Notes under the pieces: generated by a model
What the model saw: the letters and a program-made list of their open reading frames with translations, nothing else
Told to the model about the DNA's origin: nothing
Databases searched by the model: none
Assembly (NCBI GenBank): GCA_030685235.1
Contig: MU839160.1
Location: 62,001 to 126,000 of the forward strand
Origin: Copromyces sp. CBS 386.78
Lineage: Eukaryota > Ascomycota > Sordariomycetes > Sordariales > Sordariaceae
DNA: 64,000 nt
Direction: 5' to 3'
Shown: piece after piece, positions 23,931 to 35,236 of the stretch
Numbering within the stretch: position 1 is the first letter of the stretch
How the letters are laid out: every line of letters begins with the position of its first letter
Made by a program: the position numbers and the translations under genes

Positions 23931-26230
23931 CTACCATGTCTCCTGCCAATAAACACAGTTCTCCCTCCGATCAAACCACCCCTTCGCCTCTTCCTTATCA
24001 CTCACCACCCCACTGGTCACCGCCGCATCCTCCAACGCCTCCCTCACGCTCTTGGGCATCCGTCCACTATTTCCGCAAACGACAATAATAGGGTTCTGTC
24101 TCAATAGCTCCCCAACCTCGGCGGCATGCTGCCGGATTTGGTGTTGCACGTAGTTCTTGCCTGCGTCGTAGATGCCTGCTGCTCTTTGGAGGGCGAGTTT
24201 CTGCTCCTCGACGGAGGAGGGGGGAGAAGAGTCGCGGGAGAAGGCAGGATGAACAACCAAATTCGGAACCGTGGACCATTCCTGGCTGAAGTGGTAATCG
24301 GCAGAAGAGTTGCGGCAGCCGAAGAAGAGGAGGGTTGGGCCTACTTTGTCTTTGTTGAGACAACGATCATGAAGCAAGGCGCGGAACGGAGCAATGCCCG
24401 TCCCGGTCGCGACGCCAATGAGCGGGCGCGAGTAAAACGACGGGTCGTCCATGGCAAAGGGACTGCTGGGCGGCTTGATGCCGATTTGGATGGTGGTGCC
24501 GACGGGGAGGTGACGGAGGTAGCGCGAGCAGAGGCCTTGGCGGGGTTTGCGGATGATGGTGCGGTAGTGGACTAGGGCGGCGAGGATTTCGAATCTGTAG
24601 ACATTTGAGGGCCCGTTGGAGGAGATGACTTGGTCGCGGTCCTTGACGGTGGGATCGCCGCCGTTGCAGAGGCTAAACTCGCGGGGGCGGATGATGGGGA
24701 ATTCGAGGAGCCGGGTGTAGGGGATCTTGACGCCAGGGAAATCCTCGAGGACCTCCAGGATGGTTCGGCGCGGACGAGAGGTGTAGTCGTAGAACTCGTC
24801 GCTGTCGCCTCGTGCAGTAAGCTCTTGGAGACGTTCCTCCTCGAGAGGGTTGGTGGTATGGTAGGCCATGAACTCAAGGAATGTTCGTTTGGGGACGGCG
24901 GTGATGTCGAAGTTGTGTGTTAGGACGTCGCGAACTGTTGCGCCCTCTGGCAAATGGTAGTCTCTTGGCCGAGTGCCCTTGGCCCAGTCAATTTCTATCC
25001 TCTGCTCGGCGACCTCACCCCATCCCATCAAATCGATTAACTTCTGTACATCCTCGGAAGAGTTCCTGGGGTAGATCAAGAGTGTTTGGCCGGCAAAGGA
25101 TATGGCTCCATTGCGTCCTGGACTGCGAACTTGGAGTTCGATGTGTCTGACGTCTTGCCAATGGTCCTCTGGAGTCACCCTCGTATTGCAAACAACCTGC
25201 GCTGTGAAAGAGCCAGGTATTGGCAGCAGTTTGGCTGGCGGGAAATCTGGGACACCAGTTCCTTCCTTCTGTTCTGGAATCGCACTTTCCTGAGAGTCGG
25301 TACTCATCCGCTCAAATCTTGCCGCTAACTGCTCACCATTGTCGACTTGAGAGAGATGGTCTTCGCCATTCGTCATTCTGTCCTTGGCAGAGCCCGTTGA
25401 TGGCACAAGTCGGATGTTGTACTTTGGTGGAAGTTGAGCGTCGTCTGGTATGGGCTCTATGCCCTCTGGAAGAGGAAACTGAGATAACAAAGACTCTCTT
25501 AACTCCTGGTACCAGGGTAAATAGATGCTGTCAAGTCTGTGATTGGGGTTGAGTTAGCTTAAAAGAGGGACCACTTGGATGGCAGAGGATGGAGGTGACC
25601 TCGGATTTCACTCACCCATTTTCATGCCTCTCATCAGCTTCGCCTGGTCTGAAGAACTCGGAAGCGCCAAGTTGCAATAGCCGCACACGAAGCTTCCGCG
25701 CAGCCCAGTTGAACCTTGTCAACAAAAAAGGAGTCAGTTTCCAATACTATGATGATTTAGGATCATAACTAGTGCCGGTCCAACCCGAGTGGGATAACGG
25801 GCATAATCTTACTTTGGATAGGAGCTATCACCAAGTCCAAAGATGGAGAACTTGACAGGTGCAAGGCAGTTGGTATTGTTGAGCTTTGTGCGTCTAAGAT
25901 TTTTCCAGAACGTGGTTGTGTTCTTTGGCATATCACCCTGACCAGTGGTGGAGGTGACAAAGATGGCCAAAGAGTAGCGCAGTAAGTCCGTCTGGCAGGA
26001 AGAAAATCAGCATATAAAATACATGAATAAGCACATATAGCGAAACGCACCAGCTTGAAGCCATCCATCTCATCGACAACAGTATTGAAATGTAACTTTT
26101 CGGTCATTTTGGCCAGCTCCATGGCGACTTCCTCTCCATTTCCTGTTTCAGAGCCATAGAGAATGATGATATTCCTTCCCTCTATGGCCGCCGGCTTGAC
26201 AACCGAAGCTGCCAACGCGGATTCCCCCAT
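23931..26230 (-). CDS. tah18: NADPH-dependent diflavin oxidoreductase (Tah18/NDOR1 type)
   Basis: Four exons (26230-26051, 25991-25813, 25714-25616, 25536-23931) encode 687 aa. The N-terminal FMN flavodoxin domain has ILYGSETGNGEEVAMELA, FVTSTTGQGDMPKNTTTFW and FSIFGLGDSSYPKFNWAARK. The FAD domain has FPIIRPREFSL. The NADPH domain has GVATGTGIAPFRALLHDRC, LLFFGCRNSSADYHF and NYVQHQIRQHA, ending YWQETW with the terminal aromatic that stacks on flavin. Family members pass electrons from NADPH through FAD and FMN to Dre2/anamorsin in cytosolic iron-sulfur cluster assembly; yeast Tah18 is essential. There is no membrane anchor, which separates it from cytochrome P450 reductase. Introns are 59, 98 and 79 nt, placed by frame and family alignment. 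Confidence 0.95.
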
Positions 26231-27929
26231 GACCTTGTTTCCAATATGGGTGATGCCTGGGTGGTGTAGTTGAAGTGAACTTGTTGAGTTCTAACAGTTG
26301 TATCTCGCAGCAATAGTGTTGGTACCAAGTAAGTGAATACCTGTCCAGGTATGACTGACACCGGGAAGTTCACCACCTAGAGGCGGCTGCTCTTTGACAG
26401 CGCCGGGAGGGTTACAAGAACCCGACACTTCTGACTTCCGGGTTATCGTAGGGTTATCTGAAACTTTTGGTGAGGGATGCAGTTCAGGCTCCGCCAACAC
26501 AAACACGTCGAATTCGAGGTACACCTCAGACGGGCAGCGACGGGAGCTCTCAGAAAAAGGCCGATAAAAGGGCAGTCGAGGTCTGAGCTCTCTCTCCACT
26601 GCACGGGCCCGCGACTTGTTTTGAACTACCCGTGCGCCTCGATTCGGATTACTGGGTACGTCACCCGTGAAGCTGGGGCGTCCTCGAAATAGATAAACAC
26701 TAATAAAGCGTTTTCTTTGCGTAGGTTGGCAATTTCTCGCGAACTTACTGGACGTCTGGGTCGATGGATGGCAAAGAGCTGTAGTTGAGAGTGGGGAGAG
26801 CCCGCAGGTGGCGCCCCGATCTCGGCCCCCCACCAAAACCCGGAGCGGCGCGGGGAAGGGACGAAGGACACCTCACTGGCCCGGGGACACAGAGAGAGCA
26901 CAACCGTGCTTGCGTGCAGGACAAGAGAGGTTCAAGTCAGCGACAGTTTCTGCCACTTAACTGTCGGGTTCTCTGATGAAATGAAATGTTCCGCCAACGT
27001 TATGCTCCAGCATGTAGTCCAGTTGACCTGGCTACGTAGGCCTTTCACCTAGCACGGATTGCCAGTTTCGGCCAGTTTCAATCCTCAAGGTAGCAACAGC
27101 TTTCACCGACCGAAACCGACCAACCGCCAGCCTCCAACAACATCAGCTTCCTTATACGTGATGCTTGCTTTGCCATCCCGTCCCCATCCACGGCGTTTTG
27201 GAACGCCTAGATAACGTAATTCATAGCTTCCTCGATGATGCATAGGCGGTGAACCGCTCAAGTCACACTCGAGTGGTTCTCATCTCCCATTTGTCCTGCA
27301 TCGTGATTTAGGGGTCCTGCCGTTTTGCAAGCGAAAGCCTAAAGACAGCCTGGGGACGACTTGAAGCCTCCAGCGTTCCGCACACAAGCCGTGCAACGCA
27401 TGAATTAACCCCAGATGAGGAAAACTATCAGCATAACCCGACACCTTGGTTAGGTTGGTACGTGTAGTCTGCCGGTTATGGCCAAGACAACCCCCCTTTT
27501 TTCCTGTTCACAGAAGACCCCTCGGCCCCCTCCCGGAGGATCGTGATGATGGAACGCACGGCTCCAAACCCGTTTTTGACAGTGGAACACGAAGCATCCG
27601 CTAGGAACCTGGAAGCGTCTAGAAAGCGGATGCCACATCCACGTCATTCCGCAACCAAGTGGGAGCACTTTCGACGCCGAAGCGTGTCATAATCCAGGCG
27701 AGCCATCTTGAGGCCGTTTCAAACCTCACCGTCGTCAAAATCCTATCGATTGGATCTCACACAGCACTTGCTTCTGGCTCACTCCCGTATTTAGGGGCCA
27801 ATGAGAATGCAGTTCTTTGTGCGGCTGAGTGCCGCCCGTCTGTCTCTCGCCGAACGACAACAGCTTCAATCCCTGAAGAAGCTCAAGTGGAGTTGAAAGT
27901 TGATGGGACTAGTGTTCGATAGGAACCGA
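26231..27929. other. Spacer between the diflavin reductase start and the AT-rich island
   Basis: Contains the promoter and leader of the minus-strand diflavin reductase. A 181-codon minus-strand frame at 26836-26291 overlaps this leader region but has no recognisable motif and biased composition. I see no supported gene or RNA. Confidence 0.5.
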
Positions 27930-30250
27930 AAAAATGACATTCTTTCCATACATTTCAAACTTACGAAAATTACGCTAATTCAAAGTCTATACTCGTACCC
28001 GTACACCTTATCTACCAGAATCAGAAAAATCTTTCCATCTCTATCAACGATACCCTTTACAACAAACCGACCAGCACCCCAAAATCCCCTCATCGCCGCC
28101 AACAATCCAGCATACCCCCAATCTATCAAGCCCGTAATAAGGGTATTTACAAGGAATTCAACCTTCGCAATAAAGCTAGGTATAATACTTAAATCGCATT
28201 TTACCGCTATTACGAATAGCATTAAGCAATCAATATTACCCAATTGCAATCTTATTTCAACGACTGCGCGGGGTATCAAATTCATTACGTAAACTAATAA
28301 TTCTAAGATTACGATAATATTCGTCGCTATACTATAATACTTAATAATAATTAGAGGAAAAAAATCGACTAGTATACTACTAAAATTATATTACTTTCTA
28401 GCCGCCCTTTCAACCTATTTAAAAAGTCCCCTATAAAAGTATTTTTCTATACTTTCGTTCTAATATATATACCCCCCAACGCTAGCCTTTTCGTAAACGA
28501 ATAATTCCCTTTTATTTATTAATAAATAAAGGAGTAAATTCTTACGTAGTACGTTACCGTATTATTATATATTAATGTATTCTTTAATAAGTTAAACGAC
28601 TATTCTAGTAGGCGGATTATTAATATTTCCATTTCTTACCCGCCTAATAATATATCTTTTTTCTAATATAATAAATATACGGGGTTTACTAAATATACTT
28701 CTATAAACTTCGCCAATATTATTTCTAGGATTTATAACGAAATTACTAATATCCCCGCTAGAATTAACGCTTTTATTACTAATACTTACAATTCTACCCA
28801 GCGAGCAATATACGAACTTACTACTTATAACCGTTTTAGAGGTTCCTTTACTATCCTATATAATTCATACTCCCTCTAATTACTTATAAAGAATATAATT
28901 AATTTATAACCGTTTAAAATATTAAGCCAATAAATTAATATTATCGTTAACTACTTTCGTACCTCCAAACTACAATTCGCGCAATTAAAGGGATTTATAA
29001 TAGAATTCTATAGTAAAATTATTAATATTCTAGCAAAATTAATTAGCAATCTCCCTATTATTTATTACGTACTATAAATTAATTAAATTAATATAATTAC
29101 CCAATAAGGGTCGTAATATAAATCTATACGCTCAATTCAACGTATTAAACCTATATTATAAATATTTATACGCAATATATAGTACTATAACTAAGCCCCC
29201 TACCAAGAAACTCCCTACGGTAACGACGGCTATAAACCAATCCGATTTATATAAATTATTAAAATTATCGAAGACCCTTATTTCTAATACAATTTCAATA
29301 TTTTCGAAAGGTTTATAGAACCTCTTTATAAAGCCTAATTATCGTTAAAAGTAAACTACTTAACTATCGGTTATATTATCCCTAAATAAATTTCAATCTA
29401 GTAAGCCTAAATTTAATTACGTTACTCTATCGGCACTATCGACTTCTAAAAATTCGAACGCCTCTATATATTAAAAAAAATTAAACAATTAACTCCTATT
29501 AATTAATTAGGGTTCCTTTTATACCCTCTTACTACCTAAAAAGTATTTATTAATATTACCCCGCCTATTTATAATATTATTAGTATAATTATCGATTATT
29601 TAAAGTAATATACCTTTATATTAGGGGACTATATTATAGAAGCTTAATTAATCGAAGACTTCCTAACGTTTCGAATCCGTAATAGTATTTACGTACCCTA
29701 TAATAACGTCTAGAACTACAACAGTATAAAACTTCGTTATTTTTAAAATATATTACAAAATAGCGGCTCTTTTATCGCCCCCTTTACTATAAAAGTATTC
29801 GGAATTTTAACTAATAGCGTACCCTATAAAAGAACCTTCTCCGCTATAAACTTTCTAAAGAATCCTAAACGTAACCGCCTTACTACCGAAAAAATAGATA
29901 TAGTAACTTTTATTTATATAAACGGTAAAAAGTTCCGTAACCTCGAACAATCCTTTACTGGGCTTTCTATAGCTTAAAGAAACGAATTGCTAGCGGATAT
30001 CGAAGAATAACTATATAATCACATATAGGAAAACCTTATTAAAGGGATTCAAAGCGTCAACATTAACGGAGGAGAGGAGGAATAGCCTCTTAAACGAGGT
30101 TATCGCTATACGAATCGAAGTGGCCAATCGAAGTAGCTAAAATAGTATAGTCAATAAAAATCCAATAAACTTAAAAACCTAATTAAGTGCAATAAAACTA
30201 ATAAAACTCGATTAGTCTAATTATCCATATAATAATAGATTTGGTACGTT
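27930..30250. mobile_element. RIP-degraded, AT-rich repeat relic
   Basis: Base composition changes abruptly to AT-rich and returns to normal near 30250. In the 60 bases from 28501 there are no CA and no TG dinucleotides, three CG and eleven TA. Loss of CpA/TpG with gain of TpA while CpG persists is the footprint of repeat-induced point mutation, which in Neurospora targets duplicated sequences. All frames are broken by stops over most of the island. The rightmost open stretch resembles a hAT transposase C-terminus. Terminal repeats and target-site duplications were not found, so the borders are approximate and more than one element may be present. Confidence 0.88.
29765..29977 (+). pseudogene. 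Remnant of a hAT-type transposase C-terminal dimerisation domain
   Basis: Seventy-one codons stay open in an island otherwise full of stops. The translation contains SVPYKRTFSAINF, then KNPKRNRLTTEKIDIVTFIY followed by INGKKF. This fits the hAT C-terminal pattern in which a short hydrophobic and Ser segment leads to an E/K-R-x-F-S motif, then R-N-R-L and a conserved helix ending FIYIN. Upstream sequence in the same orientation is too mutated to reconstruct. Similarity is judged by eye; a retroelement origin is less likely for this part but was not excluded. Confidence 0.55.
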
Positions 30251-32307
30251 AGGGGGTGCTAGGGTGGGCTCTAGGCATTACTGTGCCCTGTTATATCACG
30301 TATACAGGCACGTAAACTGGTAAACATGAAAAAATGCTCATTTTTTCTTGAAACTGACGGTAAATTTCGTAACTGACAACGGACAGGTCAGACTGATCGA
30401 TCACTAGATGGGACTGCAATACAAACGACACAGTATTGCACACGGTGATAAGGGACTACGTGGAGTATTTTATACATCACCGCCAGCAACCAGCTTAGCA
30501 TGCGAAGGAGTCTGGTTTAACATCGGATTTTACTCACATTTTGGCATTGACCAAAAGTCAGGCTGAGTGAAAGAGCGTGAAAAGATACAGTACGTTCTGC
30601 AGCCGACCGGAAACTGTGGCCCGATGTGTCATTACGATACATTTGCCTTGGGCATATCCCTCTACCGTTCGAGGAGTGTCACTGGCTTCCGTCTCGTCAA
30701 CGAGGCGCAAGGCCATCTCATAGCCTCGCTCAGGTGAAGTATATGCCAATTAGCGACCTACTTTCGAAGTTCGGCATTTTCAATGATTCTCCCCGAGTTT
30801 TCATGTATCGATGATATAGACGGTGTGCGAGATCTGGTTCAGTACAGCTAGTCGGTCGCCTTATCAAACGCTCGCCCGATTTCATCTCTTTAACGTACAA
30901 TGGAGAGCGAGTCACTTCTTCCGCGTAACTCGAAGGGATATCTGTAAAGGCCAGGTTGAGCAAGCTGATCGTGAACTTGAATGGCACCGACATGTCACTT
31001 GAGATGGAAAGCCATATTTCCTTCCCCCAGCAGCGATCCGATGCAGATGGCCTTGCCTGTTGGAACATGCATATCATCCCCTCAGAGACTTTGTGAATGG
31101 AAAGAACAAAGAGTGCTCAGATATAAATCCTCCCCTTCCCCGGAAAGATCGACTCGGAACGCGCCGTTATCAACGACGGGACAATAGTAGCACAAAGCCT
31201 CATCAAAGACTCCGAGTCCGTCAAGCCAAGACACGACATTATACCAGTCGTTCTCACGAGTGTAGGTAAGTTCAAGTTGATAGATTCACCAACCCTACAA
31301 CCGCTCCCATCATGATGTCAACGCTGGAAAGCTGGCCTCGTCGCATAAACTGCGCCGCACTGGGCTGTGCTTCCCTGTTGCTTGAGCTTCTCCACGCTCC
31401 TTTCCCCTTCTGTGGATCCCAAATGGCAGGACAAGCGGACAGACCTTGGCGTTTGGCAGAGCTACGACGATGATGCCGTAGGTTGCGAATGTTCAGCGGT
31501 TCATGTCCGCGCCTCCCCTCATTTCAGCGGGCAGCGCTTGGCGCTTGACGCTTGGGTTGTTGAGATCCGGTTGCTGCACCTCAGTTTGGGCAGTTGTGAC
31601 TGTGTCCGGTTCGGCCTTCTGTTCAGTGAAGGTGCGGGTCGTACATTAAGGTACCTTTACCTAAGTTTACCCAAGTCGACGCCCGAGCGGACGGACAGAG
31701 CCTGGAAGCCTACCTCTAGAGTTTGGCTTGTCCAAAAACCCTGGAGGCAAGTGCACTGCTTGCTCCTGCCCACAATGCCCGGCCAGGCTGGTACATGCTG
31801 CCTACCCCAGTTGGCACTTGTCCGTTGTCCACTTCAGCGAGTTGGAAGCGTAAAGTGACAACTGCACTGGAAGCTGGAACTTGCGTCCAGGTGTAGGGCA
31901 GGTACTATGGGGATGTACCGGACGTACCCTGGGCCAAAGCCGCCACGCCTGCCTTTCGCTTAATTCCCCGAACGGTAGCAAAAAATATTTGAAATTTGGA
32001 GCGCGCCGACTCACCAACACCTGATCCTTTCCATTCCTTTCTCTTCCTCTCTTCTTCCCGTCAACCATTCAAGCAATCTGAAGTCCGCTCCAACCACCTT
32101 CAACCAAATCTCCCCTCAAGCTATCTAGGGCACCAAGCTACCCTTCTGACTCCCCCTCAGACCCAGAGTTCAACCTTTCTCGTCCGTCAACGTCCTTACA
32201 ACACCTCAGGCGTTCACCTCCCTGTCCGAACGAGTCCAACGCTCACGTCACTTCCTGTGGATCACCTACTCCATCCAAGTCAACTTTCGACATCACAATC
32301 AATCACC
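30251..32307. other. Spacer with possible decayed coding stretch, then the promoter of the Sbp1-like gene
   Basis: The left half (30550-31290) contains minus-strand frames described separately. The right half is GC-normal without a supported gene. The final 300 bp (about 32000-32307) is strongly C/T-rich with few G, typical of a Neurospora leader. Confidence 0.5.
30558..31290 (-). pseudogene. Possible unrecognised or decayed gene fragments
   Basis: Three minus-strand frames follow each other. About 31280-31080 reads LTYTRENDWYNVVSWLDGLG and continues with further aromatic and acidic residues, without an ATG. 31077-30730 reads FTISLLNLAFTDIPSSYAEE and onward. 30749-30558 reads RGYEMALRLVDETEASDTPR. 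Their composition is protein-like, unlike the surrounding spacer, but no splice pattern I tried joins them cleanly and I recognise no domain. They could be exons of a small gene or fragments of a dead gene next to the RIP island. Confidence 0.25.
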
Positions 32308-33851
32308 ATGTCTGCTGTCGTGGAGAAAATCACTGACGCTGCTGCCGCCGCCGTCAACGACGTTACCAACGCTCTGGCCAACACCTCTCTGACTGGCAAC
32401 AAGTCCGCTGACGAGAAGCCCGCCGCCAACGATGCTGTCCTTGCCAGCGCCGCCGAAGGTCGCCGCCTCTACATTGGCAACCTTGCCTATGCGACAACGG
32501 AGGGGGAGTTGAAAGACTTCTTCAAGGGCTACCTTGTGTAAGTTTGGCTTGTCCCGCCTGCCCTTTTCCCTTTGTTGTCGCCCGCCCTTGTTCTTTCACC
32601 GCCTTTGCATTGTTTCCCTGCATCCCGCTTCCCCGCCTTGTTCGGATTGTTTTTGCGCGGCTGGAAGCAGTTGCACGCCACATGCTTCATTCCCCTTCCC
32701 GTTCATATCATGTTATCCCGGTTTAGCCCCCTTTGCTCGTTTGACGTCACGTCATCGACCTCGCTCCTCTGGCTGTGAGAGTGGGCCGCTGGCATGACTT
32801 CTGGGTGGGGTTGGCATTCGGCTTTCTTGGTCTCGTGTTACGTGTGCTCGTCCGTTACTAACCAGCTCTCGTTGCGTGTAGTGAGTCTGTTTCCATTCCC
32901 AAGAACCCTCGCACCGACCGCCCCGTCGGCTATGCCTTCGTCGACCTCTCTACCCCCAGCGAGGCTGAGCGTGCCATCGCTGAGCTCTCCGGCAAGGAGA
33001 TCCTCGAGCGCAAAGTGTCCGTCCAACTCGCTCGCAAGCCCGAGTCTAACGAGAAGACCGAGGGTGCCAACGGTGAGGGCCATGAGGGCACTCGCCGTCG
33101 CCAGTCCACCCGCGGTCGCGGTCGCGCCGGTCGTGGCCGTGGCGGCCGTGCTCGTGGCGAGCGTGTAAGTTTCACCCACACGTCCATCCGTGAACTGCAC
33201 AGAGAAACTGACATTCCTGCCCAGGGCGAGAAGAAGGAGGAGGGTGCCGAGGGCTCCACTTCCCCTGCTACCGAAGCTCTGAAGGACATCACCAACGAGA
33301 CTCACAACAGCGACAACAAGTCTGGCAAGCCCCACAGCCGCTCTCCTCGTGAGCGCCGCGAGCGCGGCCCTCCGGCTGACGGCATTCCTTCCAAGACCAA
33401 GGTCATGGTTGCCAACCTTCCCTACGACTTGACTGAGGAGAAGGTGAGTTTTCCTGCCCACCCGTGTCCATACTTGAAGACACGCTAACTTTTTCCACAG
33501 CTCAAGGAACTTTTCGCTGCTTACCAGCCTTCTTCTGCGAAGATTGCTCTTCGCCCCATCCCCCGCTTCATGATTAAGAAGCTTCAGGCCCGGGGTGAGC
33601 CCCGCAAGGGTCGTGGCTTCGGCTTCGTTACTCTTGCTTCCGAGGAGCTCCAGCAGAAGGCTGTCTCTGAGATGAACGGCAAGGAGATCGAGGGCCGCGA
33701 GATCGCTGTCAAGGTCGCCATCGACAGCCCCGACAAGACCGACGAGGAGGCCAACGAGCACGAGCACGAGCACGAGGGCGAGACCCAGGCCGCGGCCCCC
33801 ACCAACGGCACTACCGAGCAGGCTGGCGCTGCTGTTACCGCCTCTGCTTAA
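32308..33851 (+). CDS. RNA-binding protein with RRM-RGG-RRM layout (Sbp1-like)
   Basis: Four exons (32308-32537, 32882-33164, 33225-33443, 33501-33851) encode 360 aa. RRM1 has RNP2 RLYIGNLAY and RNP1 VGYAFVDL. An Arg/Gly-rich box follows (STRGRGRAGRGRGGRARGER). RRM2 has RNP2 KVMVANLPYDL and RNP1 GRGFGFVTL. The C-terminus is acidic and Ala/Thr-rich. This order matches yeast Sbp1, an RGG-motif translation repressor that binds eIF4G and localises to P-bodies and stress granules. Function here is inferred from architecture. The first intron is 344 nt, unusually long for this window, and interrupts RRM1; the others are 60 and 57 nt. The ATG follows a C/T-rich leader and sits in a good context (ACCATGTC). 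Confidence 0.9.
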
Positions 33852-35236
33852 ACACACCATTTGATGACGAGATGAGCGTGCGCACGAGTTAATTAAGATT
33901 TCGGTCACAGACACTACTTTAATCTCGACCGACACATGTCTTATGTTTTACTGGGCGCATGCATTTTTACCCTCACGATTTTGGCACGGAATGAATGATT
34001 TTCTTTTTATGGCGGGATCTGCAAGTGGGTATGAAAGCGGGAAGAATGGGCGGTGGGATAATGTGATCATGTCTGGCGTCACGGGTTATGGGGGTTGCAA
34101 AGGCCTCAAATCGCTGGTAGACTTCAGGCATCATTATCTTGCGGCTCTTTGCAGGCAACAAAAATTTAATATTTTCATGACTTCTCTTCTTCATCTGTGT
34201 GTTGGGGGACCATCGTTATTCATCTAATGTCTTAACAGTTTGGGTTTACAGGGCATGGTCGGTCGAGTCGGTCTACCTAGAAATAGGAAAATAGACATGA
34301 TTAGAACAACGACTTATTGATATGCTTAACCGTTAACGGCTGAAGTTGTTTGTAACAATCAGACAACCCGTCACCCTCAACGTGGGAATGTAGACTACTT
34401 GTTAGACTTGGAGGAGTAAATGGGTCCACTGCCCGTGCTGTGCGTGGTTGTGACAAAAGTTGGGGACAGTTCCGCTTGCAGATGTTCCTGCAGCCCAGAG
34501 AGGGGCAGCTCCCCGTCTAACAAGCCGTCCCCTGAAACGCCCCTCGTTATACGCAGGGCAGTGACGAATGATGAGAAGGTTTGAAAGCGTTGGTTTGTTT
34601 GGGTACGACTAAATCCTGGCTAGGTATGTCGACCCTCGCACAAAACATATAAATGGTCGATAGGGTGGAAGGTTCCTGAGGATGGACGGAGGAGCTGCCT
34701 TGTCAACACGCACCATGCAATGTGGTTTCGATCAGTAGATATAGTCACAAAGTTCGGTTCGTCAGCTTTGGTCCTCGCAGCTGAGAATGTTGGCAAAGCC
34801 CAAATGAGTATTGAAGTTCAATTGTAGTTGACATCGTAGAGGTAGAGAACGTTGAATGAACAACATGCCTCCATCTTCAACACTTCGGGTCAGGTTTCCG
34901 TCCCTGGCTGGCTGCCCCGGCCGGTGCCACTACAGCGAAGGTGGCCGTCCGAGACAGGACCAACCGCTGCAGCGTAGGGCAGGGGGTGCCTGCAATAGCG
35001 TGGGCGGCTTCATCACTCATCCAAGTCGCCAATTGTCTGTCCGACTGATTGTCTACCAGACAACCCCTACCGTAAATCCGAACACCACGCGACGCAACAC
35101 AGCGCAATTCAAAGACGACTGCGAACTTCTTATTTCAATTCGCTTCGACGAGATTCTGTTCTTAATCCGGTAGTCCCCGCCAGGAACTACGATTCTAGGC
35201 ATCACAGCACACAATTACACGTACAAGCTGCCCACC
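33852..35236. other. Intergenic between the Sbp1-like and ArfGAP genes
   Basis: Contains the 3' flank of the Sbp1-like gene and the promoter of the ArfGAP gene. The short frames at 34856-35173 (+) and 34877-35107 (-) overlap each other antisense and show no motif. No tRNA or 5S-like sequence noticed. Confidence 0.55.

Noticed and set aside
26291..26836. 181-codon minus-strand frame upstream of the diflavin reductase
   Set aside because: Located in the likely promoter or leader, with Pro/Ser/Arg-rich random-like composition and no homology I recognise.
27980..28285. Minus-strand open frame with a NTLITGLIDWGYAG segment, resembling a retroelement aspartic protease
   Set aside because: The key LIDSG motif is not present (W in place of S is not a simple RIP change), and low-complexity AT sequence can mimic such hydrophobic frames. 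Too weak to call a second element.
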